Part shown: piece by piece, positions 35,904 to 44,028 of the stretch
Layout: each line of letters starts with the position of its first letter
Position numbering within the stretch: position 1 is the first letter of the stretch
From: Leptobacterium flavescens
Lineage (GTDB): Bacteria > Bacteroidota > Bacteroidia > Flavobacteriales > Flavobacteriaceae
Reading direction: 5' to 3'
Assembly: GCF_010671605.1 (NCBI RefSeq)
Contig: NZ_JAABOO010000001.1
Location: 1,665,190-1,729,189 of the forward strand
Length of the DNA: 64,000 nucleotides
The notes under the pieces: generated by a model
Database searches by the model: none
The model's input: the letters and a program-made list of their open reading frames with translations, nothing else
Told to the model about the DNA's origin: nothing
Program-made: the position numbers and the translations under genes

Positions 35904-37589
35904 CTATGAATTAAATATTTGTTCTAAAATTTTCCTTGTAATCAAATAGGTGGGTTTAACCCCCGTGGTACCCAATCCTCCGGATGCCAGGGTACTCCCC
36001 GTTTCCAGCGGATTATCAGAAGCGTAGTATGCATAACGCACCTTTACTCTTTCCGAAATACTCTTCCGGATCTTCGATGCCGATTGTATGGCTTTTTGAT
36101 AATGAGCTCCTTCCATTTCCAGACCGATAACATTCCAAGTAGAATCGTGGAAGAATTTCAAAATGTCCTTGTTCTGAAGAGACGTTCCAAGTACGGTAAC
36201 CATAGATCCCTTAAAAACCTGGAGGCCATGACCTTCAAAGTCCTCTTTTGAGAACTCGTTATCAAAAGGATAATTATCCGCAGTACCTTCAAATATATGT
36301 GCATTAGGGATCATAAGATCTCCCTTACCGCCTTCCAGGATACCTGCTTTTCCCATAATGGAAATAGAATCTACATGAAGAAACTCCTGAGATCCTTCTT
36401 CTTCCTTATAGGGCTTTAAGAATTCATCTATCGTTTCATAAGCCTGCTCTCCAAAAGCGTAATCCATCACAAAAAGCACCGGCTTTTCCTCGTCCTTAAG
36501 CTGGTCATTGATCGCATAGGAAGTTTTGGCAAAATCTATTTTAGCCGTATCGACAATCTGAACATTGATATTGGTTCCCGATACGTCATCTATAGATATC
36601 ATTCCGTTTTTATGCGCAAAATCCTTTACTTTCTTCCTCAAATGATCATTTTCCGTCTTACTCAGGGCCTCGTAAATATCCAGGTTTTCCTTTCCGGTGA
36701 ATTCCTTTTTAAGCACATGGTTGGCGTAGATGGAATTCATTACACTGTGCATATTTGCACTGATAATATGAATTGGTCTGCTTAAGAGCTTTTTATCCTT
36801 AAGTGTCTTTTTAATCGTGTTTGCCCAGATATCTCCATGGATATGATGCCCCAGGCGCTCTCTTAATACCGGACTGAACGTAATTGTTCTCTTATTCCCC
36901 TCTGTTTCTTCTTCAATCGCCAGTTTACCCAGCCAGTAAATGATCTTTAAGAATCGCTCCGGATTTGCTTTGGTAGAGAAAACCTTGTAGATCTCAAGGG
37001 TCTCATCGAAGGTCCTTCCCAATGCATTGGACAGGTGGATCAGAGCCACTTCTCTTTCCGCCAGGCTAAGCTTCTTTTTATTTACCGCAGCTTCCAGTTT
37101 CTGCCAGTCGCGTATAGTTTCATTGGTCTCGGAAATAAATATCCTTTCCTTGATCTTATTAGACTCGATAAACAGGAAGGTAAGGTGAGTTAGTATATCA
37201 TAGATATCCGAACGTCCGCGGGTAATCTCAATATTCATCTGCTCCTCATCTATACGGTAGCAATTCCTTCTTCGTTTTGGAGGGATAATTGCCTGAAAAT
37301 GAGATTTTTTATATCCTTCATCTGAAGTTAATTTGATGAAGCGACATTGCTCTATTCCTTCCGGTAGCCGGTCCAAAACATAGATCAAACCGTTGAGTTC
37401 TGTCTTTTCTTCTGCTATAGAACCATATATCTCCGGGCGGATCTGCAATAAAGATTGTCTGAGAGTTTCTCCAGAAACACCTGAGGGCTTATAAAATCCT
37501 CTGTTGAACAAATGCCTCATGGTAATATACATACGCTCAATGGCATTTGTAGATTCCTGAGCTCTGGTTCGTGCTTTTATTTTTGTCAT
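35904..37589 (-). CDS. DUF6909 family protein
   Basis: A 561-residue soluble protein that I place in DUF6909, conserved in Bacteroidota. The C-terminal 200 residues recall nucleoside phosphorylase/AMP nucleosidase enzymes (VLFVMDYAFGEQAYE, then VIGLEMEGAHYQKAI, the latter like the purine-ribose-binding MEXE segment). No enzymatic role is proven. It has its own good promoter and is followed by wzz after four bases, so it may lead the polysaccharide operon. Confidence 0.7.
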   Translation of the reverse strand: MTKIKARTRAQESTNAIERMYITMRHLFNRGFYKPSGVSGETLRQSLLQIRPEIYGSIAEEKTELNGLIYVLDRLPEGIEQCRFIKLTSDEGYKKSHFQAIIPPKRRRNCYRIDEEQMNIEITRGRSDIYDILTHLTFLFIESNKIKERIFISETNETIRDWQKLEAAVNKKKLSLAEREVALIHLSNALGRTFDETLEIYKVFSTKANPERFLKIIYWLGKLAIEEETEGNKRTITFSPVLRERLGHHIHGDIWANTIKKTLKDKKLLSRPIHIISANMHSVMNSIYANHVLKKEFTGKENLDIYEALSKTENDHLRKKVKDFAHKNGMISIDDVSGTNINVQIVDTAKIDFAKTSYAINDQLKDEEKPVLFVMDYAFGEQAYETIDEFLKPYKEEEGSQEFLHVDSISIMGKAGILEGGKGDLMIPNAHIFEGTADNYPFDNEFSKEDFEGHGLQVFKGSMVTVLGTSLQNKDILKFFHDSTWNVIGLEMEGAHYQKAIQSASKIRKSISERVKVRYAYYASDNPLETGSTLASGGLGTTGVKPTYLITRKILEQIFNS

Positions 37590-37604
37590 AGGCTATTCTT
37601 CGTG

Positions 37605-37633
37605 CAAAAGTACAAGTAATTTCTTAAACTCAA
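37605..37633 (-). promoter_or_regulatory. Promoter for DUF6909 and probably the polysaccharide operon
   Basis: On the minus strand: -33 TTG (37631-37633), 18-base spacer, -7 TACTTTTG (37605-37612), 15 bases before the ATG at 37589. The -33 box overlaps the stop codon of the GH3 gene. It is one of the best matches to the Bacteroidota consensus in the window. Confidence 0.6.
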
Positions 37634-39129
37634 TCTTTTTTGAGTTCATAAAGTGCGTCTGCCAGCCGTCTGTCATTGGAGAGTCTCTGTATTTTGTTTT
37701 GCCCTCCCAATTTCCCAATCGACCTCATATAATCGGTAAAGCCACCCTCTTTAATTTTAGTGATCTTTAATGTCTGAAGTATTTTTCCTTCTATAAGATC
37801 CAGGTAATAACTGTTCTGTTTCTGCATGGACATATCCATTTTCAAAGCAAAATCCTCCAGGTTCTCCGGTTCCTCTTCAAACTCTATAAACCACTCATGA
37901 TATGGGAGCTCTCCTTCATTTACATCGATCATCGGGGCTACCGTAAATTCGTTTACCACGGCCCTGGTTTCTTCGGTTGCGTGTTTTATGGCTTCTTCCA
38001 CCTCTTTGGCAATCACGTGCTCTCCAAAGGCGGAGATAAAATGCTTTATCCTTCCCGAAACGATCACCCTGTAAGGCTTAACAGATGTAAACTGCACGGT
38101 ATCGCCAAGGTTATAGGCCCAAAGGCCGGCATTTGTTGAAATGATCATCACGTAGTTCACGCCGATCTCCACATCTTTTATGGTAAACCGCTGCGGACGG
38201 TCTTCAAAGAATTCCTCCGCTTTTATAAATTCATAGAAAATTCCCGAATCGAGTTGCAGCAACATTCCTTTTTCCTTCTGAGAATCCTGAAAAGCAAAAA
38301 AGCCCTCACTTGCCGGAAAAAGCTCTATACTGTCTACTTTCCTACCGATCAGGCCTTCAAACCTGGCGCGATAGGGTTCGTAATTCACTCCCCCGTATAT
38401 AAAAAGCTGGAAATTCTTAAACAAGTCTCCGACCTTTTTACCTGTCCTCGTCTGAAGCCTTTCAAAATACATTTGTACCCAGGAGGGGATTCCGCTTATT
38501 AAGCTCATATCTTCCTTCAGGGTTTCTTCTACTATGGCATCGACCTTGGTTTCCCAGTCATCTATGCAATTGGTTTCCCAGCTGGGCATTCGGTTCTTCT
38601 GAAGATAATTAGGCACATAATGGGCCACGATCCCTGATAATCTTCCGAGTTTGATCCCGTTTTTCTCATCGAGCTCCGGGCTTCCCTGCAAAAAGATCAT
38701 TTTCCCATCCACAAAACGGGCATTTCCGCTTTCATGTATATAACATAGAATGGCATTCCTGGCCGCTTCTATATGAGAAGGCATGGATTCTTTGGTAATA
38801 GGGATGTATTTTGCTCCCGAAGTGGTTCCGGAAGTCTTGGCAAAATAAACGGGCTTACCTTTCCAGAGTATATCTTCCTCACCGGCAACCACCCTGTCTA
38901 CATAAGGCCTGAGTGCTTCGTAATCCCGGACCGGAACCCTCTCTGCAAAATCTTTATGATCATTAATACTGATAAAGTCATGATCCTGCCCGAAAGCGGT
39001 TAATGTTCCGGTAGCGATAAGTTCCTGAAATACTTTTTCCTGTGCTTCAACAGGGTTTTTAGCCCATTTTTGTATTCTGCTATAGGTGATCTTAGCAAAA
39101 ATTCTTGCTGCTATAGATTTTACAGACAT
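37630..39129 (-). CDS. GH3 auxin-responsive promoter family protein (acyl-adenylating)
   Basis: A 499-residue adenylate-forming enzyme of the GH3 family. The ATP-binding segments are FAKTSGTTSGAKYIPIT, then FPASEGFFAFQ, and YNLGDTVQFTSVKPYRVIVSGR. Bacterial GH3 proteins are assumed to conjugate carboxylic acids to amino acids; the substrate is unknown in Bacteroidota. It follows the M23 peptidase gene by six bases, so the two probably share a transcript. Confidence 0.88.
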   Translation of the reverse strand: MSVKSIAARIFAKITYSRIQKWAKNPVEAQEKVFQELIATGTLTAFGQDHDFISINDHKDFAERVPVRDYEALRPYVDRVVAGEEDILWKGKPVYFAKTSGTTSGAKYIPITKESMPSHIEAARNAILCYIHESGNARFVDGKMIFLQGSPELDEKNGIKLGRLSGIVAHYVPNYLQKNRMPSWETNCIDDWETKVDAIVEETLKEDMSLISGIPSWVQMYFERLQTRTGKKVGDLFKNFQLFIYGGVNYEPYRARFEGLIGRKVDSIELFPASEGFFAFQDSQKEKGMLLQLDSGIFYEFIKAEEFFEDRPQRFTIKDVEIGVNYVMIISTNAGLWAYNLGDTVQFTSVKPYRVIVSGRIKHFISAFGEHVIAKEVEEAIKHATEETRAVVNEFTVAPMIDVNEGELPYHEWFIEFEEEPENLEDFALKMDMSMQKQNSYYLDLIEGKILQTLKITKIKEGGFTDYMRSIGKLGGQNKIQRLSNDRRLADALYELKKD

Positions 39130-39135
39130 GCGAGT

Positions 39136-40005
39136 TTATTCAAAATCAATGTATTGTGTTGGGTTAATCGCATAACCTTCACTCCAAAGTTCAAAATGAA
39201 GGTGCGGCCCCGTAGTCAGTTCTCCGGTATTTCCCACCGTAGCTATAACTTCTCCCGATTTCACAAGATCTCCCTGGCTTTTGGTCAGTGAGCCATTGTG
39301 TTTATATACCGATATCAGTCCGAAAGCATGTTCAAGGATAATAACGTATCCGGTTTCTGCCGTCCATTCCGAAAAGATCACCGTACCGTCACCTACTGCT
39401 TTTACAGGGGTGTCCCTGGGAGCAATAATGTCTACGGCAAAATGCTTTTCCTCCAGGCTGTAATTCTGCGAGATCTGGCCTGTAACCGGCGGAAACAGTA
39501 CAAAACTCCCGCTGGAGGTTGCCGTTTCAAAAAGGTTGTACTTATCTTCATTAGCTACTTCCACCCTCAGAAGAGAATCCTGTTTATTCGGGTTCAGATT
39601 AACAGATGCAGGGTCTATGCGGAATTGATCAAAGAGAGAATCCCTGTTTATAGAGCCTATATTCACCTCTCCTGTAAGAGCCTTTCTCAAAGTATCCAGA
39701 TATACAATATTCGCGGTCAGGACACGCTCCAGGGAATCTACCCTATCGGTATTCTGAACAGCTGTTCTCCGGAGAGATGTTGATGAATAGCCCGGAATAT
39801 ACTCTCTGAGGGGTGTAAATGCGATCAGTATCGTGGTAAACGCGATCAAAAACACCGTGAACAAAGTTCCTACTACAAAAACATTCAATCTGCTAAGCTT
39901 AAAGGAAATCCGCTCCTCGAAAGTATCCTCGTTAAGGATAACCAGGCGATACTTGTGGAGTAACTTTTTCTTTAAATGCTTTCTCTTTTCTTTCTTTTTT
40001 GCCAT
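39136..40005 (-). CDS. M23 family metallopeptidase (LytM-type)
   Basis: A 289-residue inner-membrane protein starting at the ATG at 40005 ([14 protein letters not shown]); the frame opens a further seven codons upstream without merit. A basic N-terminus precedes one transmembrane helix at about 41-63, then a short coiled-coil region and the LytM domain. [14 protein letters not shown] carries the zinc His and Asp, and GPHLHFELW the HxH. It is probably a peptidoglycan endopeptidase, or an activator, acting in the periplasm. Confidence 0.9.
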   Translation of the reverse strand: MAKKKEKRKHLKKKLLHKYRLVILNEDTFEERISFKLSRLNVFVVGTLFTVFLIAFTTILIAFTPLREYIPGYSSTSLRRTAVQNTDRVDSLERVLTANIVYLDTLRKALTGEVNIGSINRDSLFDQFRIDPASVNLNPNKQDSLLRVEVANEDKYNLFETATSSGSFVLFPPVTGQISQNYSLEEKHFAVDIIAPRDTPVKAVGDGTVIFSEWTAETGYVIILEHAFGLISVYKHNGSLTKSQGDLVKSGEVIATVGNTGELTTGPHLHFELWSEGYAINPTQYIDFE

Positions 40006-40013
40006 AAGGTGAA

Positions 40014-40045
40014 CAAATATAAACAATCGTACACGCCCAAATATA
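40014..40045 (-). promoter_or_regulatory. Tandem -7 boxes upstream of the M23 peptidase gene
   Basis: Two TATATTTG boxes on the minus strand (40014-40021 and 40038-40045). The TTTG of the distal box is 16 bases from the proximal box, so it may double as its -33 element. The proximal box leaves a leader of only a few bases. Confidence 0.4.
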
Positions 40046-40169
40046 CAATTCCAAAATTATTGTTTTTAACGTATGAAAATAGGGCTTTATTTTATTTTTA
40101 TTCCGCCATCCTAAAGTTGGTTTCTCAAATTATGGAAAGTCCCTTTTATTTTATAATGGCCTTTCTGTG

Positions 40170-40198
40170 TTTGTTTTCAACTTTTCTTATTACTTTTG
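40170..40198 (+). promoter_or_regulatory. Promoter of tatA
   Basis: TTTG (40170-40173), 17-base spacer, TACTTTTG (40191-40198), then the ATG 20 bases on. This is a full match to the Bacteroidota TTTG/TAnnTTTG consensus. Confidence 0.65.
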
Positions 40199-40218
40199 TC
40201 TTATTAAAACAGAATAAA

Positions 40219-40404
40219 ATGATGTCATTAAGTATTTTTTTAGCTATAGGTGCACCGCAGATCATTTTAATAGTAGTGGTTGTTTTATTACTTTTCGGAG
40301 GTAAAAAAATACCTGAACTAATGCGCGGTCTGGGAAGTGGGATTAAGGAGTTCAAGGACGCCTCTAAAGACGATGAGAAAAAAATTGAGGATAATAAAGA
40401 ATAA
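40219..40404 (+). CDS. tatA: Twin-arginine translocase subunit TatA/E
   Basis: A 61-residue protein: one N-terminal transmembrane helix (about 8-26), the hinge FGGKKIPEL, then the amphipathic helix [14 protein letters not shown] and an acidic tail. This is the standard TatA layout; it forms the Tat pore with TatC. The frame is open far upstream, but the promoter at 40170-40198 and the TatA start place translation at 40219 (MMSLSIF) or one codon later. tatC is not adjacent. Confidence 0.93.
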   Translation: MMSLSIFLAIGAPQIILIVVVVLLLFGGKKIPELMRGLGSGIKEFKDASKDDEKKIEDNKE

Positions 40405-40430
40405 ATTCCTTTTTAATTTTTATAAGCTTA

Positions 40431-40460
40431 AAACCATCCTGAATCAGGATGGTTTTTTTT
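40431..40460 (+). terminator. Terminator after tatA
   Basis: A 10-bp stem AAACCATCCT / AGGATGGTTT with a five-base loop, followed by T residues on the plus strand. It lies between the convergent ends of tatA and tex. The minus-strand T-run is poor. Confidence 0.85.
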
Positions 40461-40461
40461 A

Positions 40462-42588
40462 TCAGTCTACCATTGACAGTTGTATACGTTTTCTGGCCAG
40501 GTCTACTTCCATGACCTTAACGCTTACATGCTGATGCAGCTGAACTACACTATTTACATCGCTCACATATTCATTGCTCAGTTTGGAAATATGCACTAGG
40601 CCGCTTTCCTTAATACCTATATCTACAAAACATCCGAAATTGGTAATATTATTTACTATTCCCGGTACGGTCATTCCGGTTTTCAGGTCCTCAATGGTCT
40701 TAATGTCCTTGGCAAATTCAAAGACCTTGGCTTTCTGCCTCGGATCAAGTCCAGGTTTTTCAAGCTCCTTTACAATATCGGTAAGTGTTGGCAAACCGAT
40801 CTGTTCCGTACAGTAATTATTGATATTGATCTTTGAGATCAGTTCTTTATTTCCTATCAGTTCTGTCAGGGCCACCTTCTGATCTGCTGCCATTTTCTCC
40901 ACCAGGGAATAGCTTTCGGGATGGACCGCCGAATTGTCCAGAGGATTTTCGGCATCCGTGATCCTGAGGAAGGCCGCACATTGCTCAAAGGCCTTATTTC
41001 CAAGTCTCGGAATCTTTAAAAGTTCCTTTCGCGAATTTATCCCTCCTTTTTCACTTCTGTATTTCACTACGCTTTCCGCCAATGAAGGGCCTATTCCCGA
41101 CACATAGCTCAGCAGGCTTTTACTGGCCGTATTAATATTGACCCCTACCTGGTTTACACAGCTCATTACTACGGTATCCAGCTCGTCTTTTAGTTTATTC
41201 TGATCCACATCATGCTGATATTGCCCTACTCCGATAGCTTTAGGGTCTATTTTAACCAGTTCCGCCAACGGATCGGAAAGACGCCTTCCGATAGATACCG
41301 CACCTCTTACCGTTACATCGAAATTGGGAAATTCTTCCCGGGCTACCTTAGAAGCCGAATATACCGAGGCCCCGCTTTCATTCACTACAAATACCTGCAG
41401 GTCTCTGTCGAAGGCAATTCGCTTAACAAAAGCTTCGGTTTCACGGGAGGCCGTCCCGTTACCAATAGCTATGGCTTCGATCTTATGTGCGTTGACCAGC
41501 GATTTTATCTTTTTCATGGCCGGTCCTGTTTCCCTCTGAGGCGGATGCGGATAAATATTCTCATTGTGCTTCAACGTTCCGTTCTCATCCAGGCAAACTA
41601 CCTTGCATCCGCTTTTAAAACCAGGGTCTATGGCCAATATCCTTTTCTCTCCCAGGGGAGATGCCAACAGGAGTTGCCTCAGGTTCCCTGAAAACACCTT
41701 TATCGCATCGGTGTCTGCTTTTTCCTTGGCAGTTTTCAGCAGTTCGTTAGACAAGGCTGGTGCCAATAGGCGTTTATAAGCATCCTCTATAGCTATAAAA
41801 ACCTGATTGGTGGCACTTTCCACATCTGTTTTAATAATGATATCGTCTATGATATCCAGGGCATCGTCTTTTTCGACGCTTATTTTCAGTTTTACGATCT
41901 CCTCTTTCTCCGCTCTCAGCATGGCCAGCAAACGGTGAGAAGGGCATTTAAATACAGGCTCGGACCAGTCGAAATACTGGCGGTATTTCTGGGCCTCTTC
42001 CTGCGTCTCCTTTTCCTTTACCACTTTAGAAAGTATTACAGCCTTTCTGCTGTACAGTCTTCTGAGTTTATTTCGTACCCATTCATTCTCATTGATCCAT
42101 TCTGCAATGATGTCTCTGGCTCCCTGAAGTGCCTCGTCCTCATTCTTTACTTTATCGTTAATATAACGCGAAGCCGTAAGCTCTACATTATCATCCTGCT
42201 GCTTCATAATGATCTTTGCCAGGGGCTCCAAACCTTTTTCCCGTGCTACGGCAGCCTTGGTATTCCTCTTTTTCTTATACGGCAGATAGAGGTCTTCTAA
42301 TTGCGACAGGTTTTCCGTTTTTAGGATCTTCTCCTTTAGTTCGGGAGTTAAAGCTTCCTGTTCTTCAATCGATTTAAGAATGCTTTTCTTTCGCTTCTCC
42401 AGCTCTTCAAACGCAGCTTTTAATTTTGCGATCTCTCCGATAGCTACCTCATCGAGATTACCGGTCATTTCTTTCCTGTATCTGGCGATAAACGGAATGG
42501 TACAATCTTCATTTAACAGCTGAAGTGTATTTTTTACACTTCGCTCTGCTGCAGAAACTCTCGAATTTATATAAGATACGACTTCCAT
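40462..42588 (-). CDS. tex: Tex family RNA-binding transcription accessory protein
   Basis: A 708-residue protein with all Tex domains in order: N-terminal helical domain, YqgF-type RNase H-like domain (ILAIDPGFKSGCKVV), helix-hairpin-helix region (NINTASKSLLSYVSGIGPSLA) and a C-terminal S1 domain (FGCFVDIGIKESGLVHIS). It binds nucleic acids in the cytoplasm and affects transcription. I chose the ATG at 42588 (MEVVSYINSRV), which fits the family start; an earlier in-frame ATG is seven codons upstream. Confidence 0.94.
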   Translation of the reverse strand: MEVVSYINSRVSAAERSVKNTLQLLNEDCTIPFIARYRKEMTGNLDEVAIGEIAKLKAAFEELEKRKKSILKSIEEQEALTPELKEKILKTENLSQLEDLYLPYKKKRNTKAAVAREKGLEPLAKIIMKQQDDNVELTASRYINDKVKNEDEALQGARDIIAEWINENEWVRNKLRRLYSRKAVILSKVVKEKETQEEAQKYRQYFDWSEPVFKCPSHRLLAMLRAEKEEIVKLKISVEKDDALDIIDDIIIKTDVESATNQVFIAIEDAYKRLLAPALSNELLKTAKEKADTDAIKVFSGNLRQLLLASPLGEKRILAIDPGFKSGCKVVCLDENGTLKHNENIYPHPPQRETGPAMKKIKSLVNAHKIEAIAIGNGTASRETEAFVKRIAFDRDLQVFVVNESGASVYSASKVAREEFPNFDVTVRGAVSIGRRLSDPLAELVKIDPKAIGVGQYQHDVDQNKLKDELDTVVMSCVNQVGVNINTASKSLLSYVSGIGPSLAESVVKYRSEKGGINSRKELLKIPRLGNKAFEQCAAFLRITDAENPLDNSAVHPESYSLVEKMAADQKVALTELIGNKELISKININNYCTEQIGLPTLTDIVKELEKPGLDPRQKAKVFEFAKDIKTIEDLKTGMTVPGIVNNITNFGCFVDIGIKESGLVHISKLSNEYVSDVNSVVQLHQHVSVKVMEVDLARKRIQLSMVD

Positions 42589-42606
42589 AATAGGGATTTT
42601 ACAGTT

Positions 42607-42614
42607 CAAAAATA
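42607..42614 (-). promoter_or_regulatory. -7 box for tex
   Basis: TATTTTTG on the minus strand, 18 bases before the ATG at 42588. This position supports the later start. No -33 box was recognised. Confidence 0.45.
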
Positions 42615-42782
42615 CTAAATAAGCTCCTGTCTGAGCCCCCGTAAAGACGGCATTTTTTGGAGCTTTTTTAGGGCTAAAATGGCATTTGGTCTAATTTTCA
42701 GTGTTTTATAACAGATATTTTTCACCCGTAATACGGTTATTCAATACTTTAGTCTCGCTATTAATCATTTAATATTTAACAT

Positions 42783-42950
42783 ATGAGTAAATTTTTACTT
42801 TTTAAACATCTTTATATTGAAGCATTCAGAAATTTAAGTCATCGTTTTATGGCTTCTTATTTAAAGGTGTTAACATGGTCTTGTCTAGCCTTAATAGGTG
42901 TAGTAACCTACGCTTTTATTTACAGAATGGCGACAGGATTTTATTTCTAA
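42783..42950 (+). CDS. Small single-span membrane protein (DUF6747-like)
   Basis: A 55-residue frame: a basic amphipathic N-terminus (LLFKHLYIEAFRNLSH), then one transmembrane helix (about 28-48) ending in FIYRMATGFYF. It resembles small proteins I associate with DUF6747 in flavobacteria, though I recall that name with modest certainty. It is followed by a strong terminator, which supports it as a real gene. The function is unknown. Confidence 0.68.
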   Translation: MSKFLLFKHLYIEAFRNLSHRFMASYLKVLTWSCLALIGVVTYAFIYRMATGFYF

Positions 42951-42984
42951 GGGATCTTTGGACCGATGATCATCGGTTCAAGAA

Positions 42985-43015
42985 AAAAGGCGCTCAAATG
43001 AGCGCCTTTTTATTT
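42985..43015. terminator. Bidirectional terminator
   Basis: AAAAGGCGCTC / GAGCGCCTTTT hairpin with T-rich flanks on both strands, between the convergent small membrane protein gene (plus) and the DUF4837 gene (minus). Confidence 0.88.
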
Positions 43016-43030
43016 TGTATTTATTTTGTT

Positions 43031-44008
43031 TCAGGATTCTTCGAATCTCAGGCTTTTCAGAATAGTTTCCAATTCAAACATATAATCTCTCTTATTGGTA
43101 GAGGGAGCAAAAGTAAAGCCTTCTATAACCAGTAAACGGCCATTGGGTTTATCTTCTACAATATAGTTTATAAAAGGCCCGGCCATAAAGAAATTCTTTA
43201 CTTCCCACATTCCTTTGGTTTCTGTGGATGTCCTTCCGGCAATACTGGCGTTAAAAACATAAGGAGCATACGCCTTTTCGGTTATCATATACATGCCTTC
43301 CTCTCTTCCGGGAATATATCTTTCTCCTATGGAGTCTCGCATCTTAATAATGGCCTCCACCTTGGTAGAATCGTTTGGAATTCCATTCAGAGGTAATTCA
43401 TAGGCCAGGATGTTCATATGCCCTTTGGTGAGCTCTCTTCGGATCCACACAAAGTCTTCTTCCTGTTTTGCCACCTTGTAAACGGAAGGCATCGTCATAG
43501 AAATTCCGAGTTTTTCCTTTAAAACGGTTTCCTTGTTGAGGGAACGTTTCATTCTTTTTACATTTTCCTTCAGTTCATGGTCTTTAAAGGTCCTGATCAC
43601 CTTAGGAGCCCCTTTCTGGATCAATTCTATAATATCATCGTCGGTCTCTCCTTTAAAGAAGGCCACTTTCTGCGGCTGAGCATACGGATCTTCCGAAATT
43701 CCGGAACCGGGCTCTACTTCTTTTTGCACTACGATAATATTGCGGCTGTTCCTTGCAAAACCATCAAATACCACAGGAGGCATCTGGTGAATTGAGAACA
43801 AGGGTTCATCCCACGGCAAACCGTCTACCGGAGCTGCGAAATACTTTCTTATCTCGTCTCCTACTTTGCCTTTCCACATTTCATTATCGATTACAACTGC
43901 CAGGGTATTTATGGCTCCCACAGAATCGGGAAGGTATTTTTCATCGGTCCCTTTTTTACAGGAAAAGAAAAAAGTCGCCACCAGAGCGATCCACAAAATT
44001 TTTTTCAT
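43031..44008 (-). CDS. DUF4837 family lipoprotein
   Basis: A 325-residue protein with a lipoprotein signal (hydrophobic core, then TFFFSCKKG, Cys near residue 17). The following SVGAINTLAVVIDNEMWKG and VKRMKRSLNKETVLKEKLG are typical of DUF4837, a Bacteroidota family of unknown function. It lies 20 bases after the LysM transglycosylase gene and ahead of a bidirectional terminator, so the two probably form an operon and may both act at the envelope. Confidence 0.86.
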   Translation of the reverse strand: MKKILWIALVATFFFSCKKGTDEKYLPDSVGAINTLAVVIDNEMWKGKVGDEIRKYFAAPVDGLPWDEPLFSIHQMPPVVFDGFARNSRNIIVVQKEVEPGSGISEDPYAQPQKVAFFKGETDDDIIELIQKGAPKVIRTFKDHELKENVKRMKRSLNKETVLKEKLGISMTMPSVYKVAKQEEDFVWIRRELTKGHMNILAYELPLNGIPNDSTKVEAIIKMRDSIGERYIPGREEGMYMITEKAYAPYVFNASIAGRTSTETKGMWEVKNFFMAGPFINYIVEDKPNGRLLVIEGFTFAPSTNKRDYMFELETILKSLRFEES

Positions 44009-44028
44009 TTTATATATTTTATTTGCGG

